Shown here in pieces: positions 19,063 through 27,397 of a stretch of 64,000 bases of DNA (the first letter of the stretch is position 1; each line of letters opens with the position of its first letter). Under the pieces are notes generated by a model that saw nothing but the letters and a program-made list of their open reading frames with translations, had not been told where the DNA came from and searched no databases. The position numbers and the translations under genes are program-made. This DNA is from a bacterium. GTDB lineage: Bacteria > Actinomycetota > Acidimicrobiia > Spongiisociales > Spongiisociaceae. Where the stretch lies: the NCBI GenBank assembly GCA_028821265.1, contig JAPPGU010000036.1, forward strand, positions 62,001 through 126,000, in the 5' to 3' direction.

Positions 19063-21090
19063 ATGACTCTCACCGCAGACAGGGCGGTCACTCAGAAGCT
19101 CAGCCTGCTGGATGAACTGATTCTCACACTACTCAACGACGAGAGTGGCTACTTCCGGCAGGTTCCAGGGTGGGATTTGAGTTGTGCCGTCATCGGCGCC
19201 GTGCTGGGAGAGCTGTCCCTCCTGTCTCGCATCGACACCGATATGGACTCTTTGATCCTTCTGGATCGAAATGAAACGGGCGACCCTGCGCTCGATCCCA
19301 TCCTCGAGAAGATCGCCTCGGAGCCGGTTCAACGAGATGCCCAGTACTGGATCGAACGGCTCGCCCCGCGCGCAGACTCGATTGTCGACTTAACCCTTGA
19401 CCGGCTGGTCGACCTGGAGATCCTCCGACACCACGACGGCGACTTCTGGTCGCTGGCGCCGGGGCTTTGGAAGCAGGACGAGTACGCCAAACCCGGCGAA
19501 GGCACTGCCGCGGACTACGTCAAGACGCGTATCAGCAGGGCGATCTTCGCAAATGAGATTCCGGACCCCAGAGACATCATCATAATCTGCCTTATCAATA
19601 CATGTGACGTCCTACGCTTTATTTTCGAACTCGATGAGGAGTCGGAAAGGCGTGTCGAGTTCATCTGCAAGATGGATTTGATAGGCAGGTCCATCGCCGC
19701 GGCGGTTAGCCATAACCTGGCCGGGTCTTTGTACAGGCCCTCCGCCTTCGCGAAGCCGATTCCAACTGTCTCGCTTCGTCATCTGCTGCGCAGCCGGCAC
19801 GCTCGCGGAGGCAACATTCCCGCGTTCTTCGCGGAGCTCGCGAAGGAATACGGGCCTGTGTTTCAGATCCGTCCGCCCTTTGCCAACCCGATCATCTTTC
19901 TGGCGGGACCCGAGATGAACCACTGGGCACATCGACATGGGCGCATGTATCTGCGGGCCCGAGACTATCTGGAGGACTTCGAGAAGTTGTACGGAGGATC
20001 GGGGATATTGCCTACCTTGGACGGCGCCGATCATTTCCGGTATCGCAAGTCCATGCAGCCTGCCTATTCGCGCGCCAGGCTGGAGGCTCGACTGGATGAG
20101 GTCTACTCCAACGCCCGCAAGTACATGGCGGATTGGTCTGTAGGAGAGGAACTTCCCGGCAAGACGATGTGCAGGCGCCTGGTCAACGCGACACTGTCAC
20201 CGCTGTCCGTCAGTGTCGACACCCAGGACCTCGTAGATGATCTGCACAAGTTCAAGGAACGGGCCCTCCAGACTCATGTCGTCAGGAACCTGCCCAAGTT
20301 CATGCTGCGCACCCCTGGAATGAAGCGGCGGGCAAAGCGGATCGGAGAGGTGGTGGAACGAGTTCAGAATGTCCACACGCCCGCCCAGCGGGCTGGGTGC
20401 CCTCGGGATCTTGCCGATGACCTGCTGAGCATGCACACGAGTGATCGGCAGTTCCTCCCCGAGTCGAACCTGCCGTTCGTGCTCTCGGCGCCGCTGATCG
20501 CAAGCATGTACGTGGGTGATCAGCTTGGATTCATCATCTACGCGATGCTGTCACAGCCCGAGTTCTACGAGAAGATCCGCGACGAGGCCGATGCCCTGTT
20601 CGCTAACCGGAACCCGGATCGTGACGAGATCACAGGACCGGGGATCGACGTCACCCGCCGGTTCATCATGGAGTGCATGCGGCTCTACCCGATCGTGCCG
20701 GCATCGTATCGAAACGTGATGAACACCTGCGCGGTCGACGGATACGAGTTGCCGCAGGGGGCTCGGGTCCTGATCGCCCAGACCGCCACACACTTCATGG
20801 AGGACGTCTTCCCCGATCCCTTCTCGTTCGACATCGACCGCTACCTGCCCCCGCGCAAGGAGCATCTGGGGCCGTCATATGCGCCGTACGGTCTGGGTAC
20901 CCACACCTGTCTGGGATCCCGCTGGACGTCATTGCACCTTGCGATCCATGTGCTGATCCTCGTGCATCATTTCACCCTCGAGATCGCTCCCGCCAACTAC
21001 AAGCTGAAGATCAGCGCGTTCCCGTCGGCGTCGGTGAACAAGAAGCTGAAGTTTGTCGTCACCGAGCGGAGGCGCGAACTGCCCGTCTAA
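19063..21090 (+). CDS. GPP34 (GOLPH3-like) - cytochrome P450 fusion protein
   Basis: This 675-residue protein has two parts. Residues about 12-215 match the GPP34/GOLPH3 fold: L-D-E-L-I-L-T-L-L-N-D-E-S-G, a GAVLGELSLLSRI helix, GDPALDPILEKI and the RLVDLEILR helix; in eukaryotes this fold binds phosphatidylinositol-4-phosphate at Golgi membranes. Residues about 232-675 are a cytochrome P450: ExxR is E537-R540, and the haem loop YGLGTHTC has C616, with Tyr in place of the usual Phe. The I-helix region (about 477-495) reads V-G-D-Q-L-G rather than AGxDT, so oxygen activation may be unusual. GGAGGGG precedes the ATG. It converges on a Rieske oxygenase gene. The substrate is unknown; membrane targeting by GPP34 is inferred. 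Confidence 0.85.
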   Translation: MTLTADRAVTQKLSLLDELILTLLNDESGYFRQVPGWDLSCAVIGAVLGELSLLSRIDTDMDSLILLDRNETGDPALDPILEKIASEPVQRDAQYWIERLAPRADSIVDLTLDRLVDLEILRHHDGDFWSLAPGLWKQDEYAKPGEGTAADYVKTRISRAIFANEIPDPRDIIIICLINTCDVLRFIFELDEESERRVEFICKMDLIGRSIAAAVSHNLAGSLYRPSAFAKPIPTVSLRHLLRSRHARGGNIPAFFAELAKEYGPVFQIRPPFANPIIFLAGPEMNHWAHRHGRMYLRARDYLEDFEKLYGGSGILPTLDGADHFRYRKSMQPAYSRARLEARLDEVYSNARKYMADWSVGEELPGKTMCRRLVNATLSPLSVSVDTQDLVDDLHKFKERALQTHVVRNLPKFMLRTPGMKRRAKRIGEVVERVQNVHTPAQRAGCPRDLADDLLSMHTSDRQFLPESNLPFVLSAPLIASMYVGDQLGFIIYAMLSQPEFYEKIRDEADALFANRNPDRDEITGPGIDVTRRFIMECMRLYPIVPASYRNVMNTCAVDGYELPQGARVLIAQTATHFMEDVFPDPFSFDIDRYLPPRKEHLGPSYAPYGLGTHTCLGSRWTSLHLAIHVLILVHHFTLEIAPANYKLKISAFPSASVNKKLKFVVTERRRELPV

Positions 21091-21113
21091 GGGCGGGCCC
21101 GTCGGCTTCGGTG

Positions 21114-22163
21114 CTAGCGGGTCTCCTGATCGGCCGGGTCGGGATAGAACTGGGCGCAATAGCGCCGGAATGGCATGATCTCGCCGTCGGAGCGACAGAG
21201 GCGCGGGCGGGACCGGTATTGCTTGCGGCTCCAGATGATCTCATCCTGCTGGACATCCCGGTACTGCTGGGACGAGATGAACCGGTTCATGATTGGGGCT
21301 CGCCACTTCACCGGTAGGAACCCCAGGCCCGCGATCCACCGCCCCGGCTTGCGTATCTCCCGCACCTGCGAAACCAGCGACAGGTCGATGAGCGAGCCGT
21401 CGACAGGCGTCGCCAGCACCCACAGGCGCAGATCCATCCCGATCGAACGCTCGCGGATCTGCACGAACGAGTAGCCCAATCCGTAGATCCGGGTGCGGGC
21501 GGCCACGTCGAAGGTAAGGGTGATGATCCCCGCAGTCGTCCGGGTGCGCCTGAAGTCGAAGTCGCTCTCCAGGAGCGGCCCGTCCACGGACACCCGCCCT
21601 ACGCGGTCCACGCTGTCGTAGCCGTGGACGTAGCGCAGGTGGCCCACGTCGACCGAGTTCTCCGTCGTCTCTTGGGGATGGCCGGGAAACCGGAGGGTCC
21701 TGATCTTGAGACCGGTCCAGCCGGCCTGATCCGGTTCATCCTCTGGCAGATTCCATTGCGGCGCCCGTCCCCTGATCCCCCACCAGGCGAAGATCAGGCC
21801 CGCGATCTCCTGCGTCTCGAAGACGCGTAACCTCGCGGTGGTGGGCGGCGGCGAATAGGGGGTGGCCACGCACTGGCCGGTGGCGTCGAACTCGTAGCCA
21901 TGGAACGGGCAGACCAGCCGCCCCTCACAGATGCGACCTCCTGCGGTCGGTCCCAGATCGGCGCCCAGATGCGGGCAGTAGGCGCCGGCGACGCACACGG
22001 TGCCGTTCTCGTCGCTCCAGGCGACGATGTTCTCTCCCATCCATGTCTTTTCGATGATCCCGGCTTCCAGCAGTGCCCTACGGCTCGTGACGAAGTACCA
22101 GCCCTCGGGAAAGGGAGAAGGCAGCGGGGCATTCTCGAGCACCACCCTACGCCGGGTAGACAT
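21114..22163 (-). CDS. Rieske-type non-haem iron oxygenase
   Basis: This 349-residue oxygenase alpha-subunit-like protein has a Rieske [2Fe-2S] centre from C63/H65 (CPHLG) and C85/H88 (CPFHG). The mononuclear iron site is read in N169, D172, H175 and H180 (ENSVDVGH then VHG). The arrangement resembles the single-component KshA/DAF-36/Neverland group acting on sterols and other hydrophobic rings, but the substrate is not proven. Reductase and ferredoxin genes are absent here. AGGAAGG precedes the ATG. The gene ends 24 bases from the end of the P450 fusion, facing it. Confidence 0.88.
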   Translation of the reverse strand: MSTRRRVVLENAPLPSPFPEGWYFVTSRRALLEAGIIEKTWMGENIVAWSDENGTVCVAGAYCPHLGADLGPTAGGRICEGRLVCPFHGYEFDATGQCVATPYSPPPTTARLRVFETQEIAGLIFAWWGIRGRAPQWNLPEDEPDQAGWTGLKIRTLRFPGHPQETTENSVDVGHLRYVHGYDSVDRVGRVSVDGPLLESDFDFRRTRTTAGIITLTFDVAARTRIYGLGYSFVQIRERSIGMDLRLWVLATPVDGSLIDLSLVSQVREIRKPGRWIAGLGFLPVKWRAPIMNRFISSQQYRDVQQDEIIWSRKQYRSRPRLCRSDGEIMPFRRYCAQFYPDPADQETR

Positions 22164-22426
22164 CGCCGACCTTCCTAACCCGGAACCTCATCATGGGTCC
22201 GCAACCGTCACGCATAGGGCCTCCGGAACTGCTGTACACGACCCGGTCCGGCATACCCTAGCCCTGATTACTCGTGTTCTCGGCACGCCGATGGGACTCT
22301 TCGTCGGGCGATCCGTCGTGACTGCTGGGAGCATCGGCGGACCCGGCTTCGGGTTGTTACGGGACCATGGCATCATCAGCGCGGGCTTCAACAGGCCTTC
22401 AAGCAGCGCGAGGACCGGAGCGCCGG

Positions 22427-22849
22427 ATGACCGATTGGAAGAACGTGAACGACTGGAATGCCACGATCATCGAGGAGTTCCGCGCCAACGACGGCCAGGT
22501 GGGTGGAATGTTCGAAGGGAGGACGCTGCTGCTCCTTCACCACACGGGCGCCCGTACGGGTATCCGACGGGTCACACCGCTCGCGTACCAGAACCTGGCG
22601 GACGGCTACGCCGTCTTCGCATCCAAGGCCGGGGCGGACACCAACCCCGACTGGTACCACAACGTGGTGGCCAATCCCAGGACAGAGGTCGAGGTCGGGA
22701 CCAGGACGATCCAGGTCCGAGCCCGGGTCGCGACGGGGGAGGAGAGGGACCAGATCTGGAGCAGGCAGAAGCAGGACTATCCGCAGTTCGCTGAGTACGA
22801 GTCCAAGACATCGCGGGTCATCCCGGTAATCGTGCTCGAACGCGCCTGA
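22427..22849 (+). CDS. Deazaflavin (F420)-dependent nitroreductase/quinone reductase family protein
   Basis: This 140-residue split-barrel protein belongs to the Ddn family, which uses reduced F420 to reduce quinones or nitro compounds. The family stretches LLLLHHTGARTG and NPDWYHNVVANP are both present. It starts at ATG 22427, behind GGACCGGAG, rather than at an in-frame ATG 60 bases earlier that lacks a site. F420 use fits an actinobacterial host. It is divergent from the Rieske gene and 70 bases before a PLP enzyme, so all could share a regulatory region. Confidence 0.9.
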   Translation: MTDWKNVNDWNATIIEEFRANDGQVGGMFEGRTLLLLHHTGARTGIRRVTPLAYQNLADGYAVFASKAGADTNPDWYHNVVANPRTEVEVGTRTIQVRARVATGEERDQIWSRQKQDYPQFAEYESKTSRVIPVIVLERA

Positions 22850-22919
22850 GCGCGTCAGCCGGGCCGGGTAGCTGGACGGCAGGCGGCTCGGACCGGCCCG
22901 ATCTGGCAAACTCGGTCGG

Positions 22920-24179
22920 GTGAACATCGAGCCGGAGACTCCGCTGCGGTCCCTCGACGTGGGATTTGCCCGCGGCCAGTTCCCCGCCTTCTCCGACGCC
23001 CGTCTCGCCGGGTGGGCCCACTTCGAGAACGCGGGCGGATCCTACGCCTGCCGCCAGGTGATCGACCGGCTGACCGGCTTCTACCGCCGCACCAAGGTAC
23101 AGCCCGATCATGCCTTCCCGCTCTCGGTCGAGGCCACCGAGGCGATGGAGCACTCCTACCGGCGAATGGCGGGCTGGATGGGCGTGGGGGTGGATGAGAT
23201 CCACTTCGGGCCGTCCACGTCGCAGAACACCTACGTCCTGGCTCGGGCGTTCCGCTCGATGTGGCGCGATGGGGATGAGATCGTCGCATCCACGCAGGAT
23301 CACGAGGCCAACGCCGGGGTTTGGCGGCGTTTGGAGGCCACGGGGATCGTGGTGCGGGAGTGGCGGGTAGATCCGGAGAAGGGAACCCTGGACCTGGCCG
23401 ATCTCGACGGGTTGATGACCGAGCGCACCAGGTTGGTCGCCTTTCCCCACGCCTCCAACGTGGTGGCCGCCATCAACCCGGTCGCCGACGTGGTGGCGAG
23501 AGCGGCGGAGGTCGGCGCCCGGGTGGTGGTCGACGGGGTGTCCTACGCACCCCACGGCCTACCCGACATCGGGGCACTGGGGGTCGATGTCTACCTCTTC
23601 TCCGCCTACAAGACATGGGGCCCGCACCAGGGGGTGATGTACGTCGGCCGCGACCTCGCCGGCCGGCTCGGGAATGAGGGCCACTACTTCGTGGCCGACC
23701 AGCCCCGCTCCAAGCTGGTGCCGGCCGGACCCGACCATGCCCAGGTGGCGGCGTGCGCAGGGGTGATCGACTACCTGGACGACCTGTACACCCACCATGG
23801 AGGTCCCTCTGCGACCCCGGTGGCGCGAGGCCGGGCGGTCCATGACATGTTCCGGGCCCACGAGACGAACCTGGCGGACCGGCTGCTCCGCTACCTGGCC
23901 GGGCGGGATGACGTACGGGTGGCCGGCCCGACCGACGCCACCCTGCGGGCCCCCACCGTCTCGATCGTCCCGTTGCGACGCCCGGTTGCGGACGTCGCGG
24001 AGTCACTGGTGCGCAGCCGGATGATGGTCGGTGTCGGGGACTTCTATGCCCCCCGCCTCCTCGATGAGATGCGGATACCCACGGAGCCCGGCGTGCTGAG
24101 GATGTCCTTCATCCACTACAACACCGAAGGCGAGATCGACCGGTTGATCACCGCCCTTGACCGGGCACTGGATGATTAG
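22920..24179 (+). CDS. Cysteine desulfurase-like class V PLP-dependent enzyme
   Basis: This 419-residue protein is a fold-type I class V aminotransferase of the cysteine desulfurase-like group. The PLP lysine is K231 (FSAYKTWGPHQG), with D205 (VVDGVSYAPH) and the ring-stacking H128 (QDHEAN). It lacks an obvious catalytic-loop cysteine like that of IscS, so it may act on another amino acid such as selenocysteine or an aminoacyl compound. The start is GTG 22920, with a poor ribosome site. Its stop is three bases from the end of the convergent gltX. A second, conventional desulfurase lies at 39.2 kb. Confidence 0.88.
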   Translation: MNIEPETPLRSLDVGFARGQFPAFSDARLAGWAHFENAGGSYACRQVIDRLTGFYRRTKVQPDHAFPLSVEATEAMEHSYRRMAGWMGVGVDEIHFGPSTSQNTYVLARAFRSMWRDGDEIVASTQDHEANAGVWRRLEATGIVVREWRVDPEKGTLDLADLDGLMTERTRLVAFPHASNVVAAINPVADVVARAAEVGARVVVDGVSYAPHGLPDIGALGVDVYLFSAYKTWGPHQGVMYVGRDLAGRLGNEGHYFVADQPRSKLVPAGPDHAQVAACAGVIDYLDDLYTHHGGPSATPVARGRAVHDMFRAHETNLADRLLRYLAGRDDVRVAGPTDATLRAPTVSIVPLRRPVADVAESLVRSRMMVGVGDFYAPRLLDEMRIPTEPGVLRMSFIHYNTEGEIDRLITALDRALDD

Positions 24180-24182
24180 CTT

Positions 24183-25658
24183 CTAGCCGGCGCCGGCCTG
24201 CAGGTCGAGGCGTGCGATGGCTGCGGCAATCCGGGCCAGAGCCACCTCCCCGGGGAGCGCCTCCAGGCTCTCGAACAGGGGCGGTGAGATGTTGGAGCCG
24301 GTGATCGCCACCCGGATCGGCTGCCAACCCTTGCGGGGGTTGAGGCTCTCGGCGGCCAGCATGTCCCGCAAGGCCTTCTCGATGTTGGCGGCGTTCCAGT
24401 CCCCGACATTCTCGAGCATCCGCCGGGCGGCGGCCAGGGCTCGCCGGGCATCGGCTTTCATCACCTTCCGCCAGGCCTTGTCGTCATAGGTGATGTCCGA
24501 GAACAGGAAGCGCGCCGCCGGACCGATGTCGGTGGTCAGCTTGGCCCGCTCCTGGATGAGGGGCGCCAATCCGGCCAGGCGGCTCCGCTCGTCGCCGTCC
24601 AGGTCGCGCCCCAGGTCCTCCTCGACCGAGGCGACCGCCAGATCGGTGAAACGTCCCGTGGCCATCGACCGCATGTACACGCCGTTCATCCAACCCAGCT
24701 TGTCGGGGTCGAAGACGGCCGGGCTCTTCTGGACGTCCGCCAGATCGAAGGCGGCGATCGCCTCCTCGCGGCCGAAGACCTCGTTGTCCGGATCGAGCGA
24801 CCAGCCGAGCAGGCCCATGTAGTTGAACACCGCCTCCGGCAGGTACCCGCCCTCCCGGTAGGCGCGTAGCGACGTGTCGCCGTGCCGCTTCGACAGCTTC
24901 CGCCCGTCAGGGCCGAAGAGCAGCGGGAGATGGGCGTAGACGGGCCGCTCCCCGCCGAGTGCCTCGGTGATCAGGATGTGCTTGGGAGTCGAGGAGAGCA
25001 GGTCCTCCCCCCGGGCTACGTGGGTGATCCCGTAGTCGATGTCATCGACGGTCGACGCCAGGTGGTAGGTAGGGGAGCCGTCGGAGCGCAGGATCACGAA
25101 GTCGTCGATCGCGTCCGCCTCGAACCGCACCTCGCCCCGGACCACGTCCGTGAAGCCCACCGCCCGGCCCGGATTCGAGAATCGAACCACCGCCTGCTCC
25201 CCCGCCCCGAGGCGTCGGCGGGCGGTGTCCGGGTCGCTGCCGGGGGGACGCCGGACGTAGTAACCGGGGGGTTTCTTCTCCACCCGGGCCCGGGCCCGCA
25301 ACTCCTCCATCTCCTCAGTCGACCGGAAGTCGTGGTAGGCGCGTCCCATGTCGATCAACCGGTCCGCCACCTCCCGGTAACGATCGAAGCGATCGGACTG
25401 GCGATAGGTACCGTGCGGCCCTCCCACCTCCACACCCTCGTCCCAATCCAGACCCAGCCAGCGGAACCCGGAGACGACGTCTTCTATGTAACGGTCGTCG
25501 GAGCGGGCCCGGTCGGTGTCGTCGATGCGGATGATGAAGACCCCGCCGTGGCGGCGGGCGAACAGCCAGTTGAACAAGGCCGCCCGCACGTTGCCGACAT
25601 GGAGGTAGCCGGTCGGCGACGGGGCTATGCGTACCCGGACGCGGCGATCGCCGCTCAC
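24183..25658 (-). CDS. gltX: Glutamyl-tRNA synthetase
   Basis: This 491-residue class I synthetase charges tRNA-Glu and, where no glutaminyl-tRNA synthetase exists, also tRNA-Gln. The HIGH motif is HVGN in PSPTGYLHVGNVRAA (about residues 13-27), and the KMSKS motif is KLSKR in the GRKLSKRHGDTS loop. The anticodon-binding helical domain fills the last 170 residues. The ATG overlaps the stop of the FAH-family gene upstream (ATGA), so they are co-translated. Together with gatCAB and the tRNA-Gln gene it suggests a non-discriminating enzyme, an inference not tested by sequence alone. Confidence 0.96.
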   Translation of the reverse strand: MSGDRRVRVRIAPSPTGYLHVGNVRAALFNWLFARRHGGVFIIRIDDTDRARSDDRYIEDVVSGFRWLGLDWDEGVEVGGPHGTYRQSDRFDRYREVADRLIDMGRAYHDFRSTEEMEELRARARVEKKPPGYYVRRPPGSDPDTARRRLGAGEQAVVRFSNPGRAVGFTDVVRGEVRFEADAIDDFVILRSDGSPTYHLASTVDDIDYGITHVARGEDLLSSTPKHILITEALGGERPVYAHLPLLFGPDGRKLSKRHGDTSLRAYREGGYLPEAVFNYMGLLGWSLDPDNEVFGREEAIAAFDLADVQKSPAVFDPDKLGWMNGVYMRSMATGRFTDLAVASVEEDLGRDLDGDERSRLAGLAPLIQERAKLTTDIGPAARFLFSDITYDDKAWRKVMKADARRALAAARRMLENVGDWNAANIEKALRDMLAAESLNPRKGWQPIRVAITGSNISPPLFESLEALPGEVALARIAAAIARLDLQAGAG

Positions 25659-26416
25659 TCGGATACCACCGGATTGGTGAGGGCGCCCACTCCCTCGAGC
25701 GATACTTCCACTACGTCGCCGCTCGTGACGGGCCCGACGCCCGGAGGTGTACCGGTGAGGATCACGTCACCGGGCAGGAGGGTCATCACGTAGGTCACGA
25801 AGGAGATCAGTTCAGCCACCCCGAAGATCATGTCATTGATCGAGGTCCCCTGCCGCAAGACGCCGTTCACGCTGCATTCGAGGGAGAAGTCCTCCAAGGG
25901 ATCGTATTCGGTCTCGATGGCCGGCCCGAGCGGGCAGAACGAGTCGAAGCTCTTGGCCCGGGCCGGCTGGCGCTCCTCCCGGAGAAGATCCTCGGCTGTG
26001 ACGTCGTTACCGGCGGTGTAGCCGAGCACCACCGAGGAGGCGTCCTCGACCGCCACCCTTCGGGCCACCTTGCCGATGACCACGGCCAGGGATGCTCCGT
26101 GGTTGACCTCGCCGGACAGGGTGGGCAGCACGATCGCCTGGCCCGGGCCGATGACCGCCGTGGAGGGCTTCATGAACAGGCTCGGCCTTTCCGGTAGCGG
26201 GCTGCCGGCCTCGTCCGCGCCGGAGGCGTAGTTGGCGGTGACGCCTATCACCTTGGTCGGGAACACCGGCGACAGGAGTCGGGCCTCGCGGAAGTCGACC
26301 ACGACCTCCGTTGGTTGCCACGCCACGAACGGAGTCCCGTCATGGATGCGGATCCCCTCCGGCTCGACGGCGCCGTAACGGATGCCCTCAGGAGTCTGCA
26401 TGCGGACGATCTTCAC
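25655..26416 (-). CDS. Fumarylacetoacetate hydrolase-family protein missing two metal ligands
   Basis: This 253-residue protein has the FAH C-terminal fold: a K-V-I-G-V-T-A-N-Y start of the domain, F-M-K-P-S-T, the GYTAGND block (residues 132-138, D138 kept), K-S-F-D-S-F-C-P-L-G-P, and L-L-P-G-D-V-I-L-T-G-T-P-P-G-V-G. However, the metal site that normally reads H-E-x-E-L-A is H-G-A-S-L-A here (G107, S109), so two of the acidic ligands for Mg or Ca are gone. The enzyme may be inactive, metal-independent or repurposed. GGGAG precedes the ATG. The overlap with gltX makes it the first gene of a two-gene operon. Confidence 0.88.
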   Translation of the reverse strand: MKIVRMQTPEGIRYGAVEPEGIRIHDGTPFVAWQPTEVVVDFREARLLSPVFPTKVIGVTANYASGADEAGSPLPERPSLFMKPSTAVIGPGQAIVLPTLSGEVNHGASLAVVIGKVARRVAVEDASSVVLGYTAGNDVTAEDLLREERQPARAKSFDSFCPLGPAIETEYDPLEDFSLECSVNGVLRQGTSINDMIFGVAELISFVTYVMTLLPGDVILTGTPPGVGPVTSGDVVEVSLEGVGALTNPVVSE

Positions 26417-26471
26417 GGGCGTACGCTCCCTAGTGCTAGCGCATGCGGCGGTCGAGGCCTTAGGCGGAGGT

Positions 26472-26715
26472 TTTTTCGCGTTCTCGGGGTGACGGGGTCG
26501 GATCTGTCACAGGCTCGCGCCATGTTGGGGATCACCAAATACCCGGCGGCTCCGAGCTCCGACGTCAGCCCGGCCGCCCGAGGGGTTATCGAACATCGAG
26601 AGCGGGCCCCGAGGCCCGGCCCGGCGGAGCGCGCTCTCATCCCAGGAAAGGTGGCGGTGGGGGAGGGCCCGGCGGTGCCGCCGCACGAGGCCAGTTTTTT
26701 GGCTCCACTGGTCGG
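26472..26715 (+). ncRNA. Candidate structured RNA / conserved intergenic element, copy B
   Basis: This is the second copy of the element at 13386-13696, in an intergenic stretch (26417-26817) with no gene. It begins TTTTTCGCGTTCTCG, reaches GTCAC at the same distance, and has the CCCGAGGG block. The central hairpin is GAGAGCG (26598-26604) with CGCTCTC (26632-26638), followed four bases later by CAGGAA, the G-rich run with GGGGGAGGG, a hairpin plus T-run, and GGCTCC-CTGGTCGG. It lacks the 17-bp expansion of copy A. Here both flanking genes lie on the opposite strand, so the T-run does not simply terminate a gene. Confidence 0.4.
26666..26700 (+). terminator. Terminator-like hairpin at the 3' end of element B
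   Basis: GGCGG-TG-CCGCC (26671-26682) is nested inside an outer GGCC/GGCC pairing and is followed by six T residues at 26695-26700. Upstream plus-strand genes are absent, so if functional it ends an unannotated transcript. Confidence 0.45.
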
Positions 26716-26817
26716 CGAGCCTGGAGAGAGATCAGACGGTGCCGAGCCGGCGGCCCTCATGACGCGGTCCGGCCGGCTCCGGACGGCATGAACAACCTGA
26801 CACCCTCGTCCGGCCGG

Positions 26818-27333
26818 TCAGGCGACCAGGGAAGGGTCAGCCCGGAGACGGGCTCGTATCCGGCGGGGCTCGTCCATGAGAAGATCGGCCGGAACCGACC
26901 CGAGCGCCGAGCGTCCCGGCCAGGGATCGTGCGCCAACTCGTCCAGCCAGCGCTCTCTCACCTCGGCGAGCCCTGCCGGGGCCCCGCCCGTCCGGGCATA
27001 GCCATCGTGCAACCCCACCAGAGACAGCGCAACCTCCACGTCCTGGCGAGTAGGCCCCCGGCGAGCATGGGATGCCCGGGCGCCTACCAACGCGGAAAGC
27101 AAGCTCTCCAGATCCCTGGGCCTCCGGCCCCGATCGAACGAGGCCGCTCTGATCATCTGTAGCCCCCAGCCGGTGTCGGGGCCCGGCCGCCCGAACGACC
27201 CTCCGGATGGTGTCTCGGCGGGAGAAGTGATCTCGCCGGGGCGGGTCGGGCTCCAGCGTCGCTCCGGGGCCCGGTCGAGGTCTTCGGCGGGTCGCTCCGT
27301 AGAGCGCAGGCGGATGTTCGGTTGCCTGCCCAT
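26818..27333 (-). CDS. Conserved hypothetical protein
   Basis: This 171-residue soluble protein has an Arg-rich N-terminus, a W-S-P-T-R-P-G-E-I stretch, G-G-S-F-G-R-P-G-P-D-T-G-W near residues 44-56, and an alpha-helical C-terminal half. Proteins of this look sit in many actinobacterial genomes, but I know of no assigned function. A strong GGAGG site lies nine bases before the ATG, which supports a real gene. It lies downstream of ilvE on the same strand, with 64 bases between. Confidence 0.72.
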   Translation of the reverse strand: MGRQPNIRLRSTERPAEDLDRAPERRWSPTRPGEITSPAETPSGGSFGRPGPDTGWGLQMIRAASFDRGRRPRDLESLLSALVGARASHARRGPTRQDVEVALSLVGLHDGYARTGGAPAGLAEVRERWLDELAHDPWPGRSALGSVPADLLMDEPRRIRARLRADPSLVA

Positions 27334-27397
27334 CAGATGACCTCCGTCGGGACTTGCATCGTCCCTCGGCGCATCCCGAACCGCCTACGGTCGACCA

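Noticed and set aside
26315-26791. 158-codon open frame over the FAH start and element B
   Set aside because: It crosses a gene start, contains T-run hairpin sequence, and has no ribosome site or domain.
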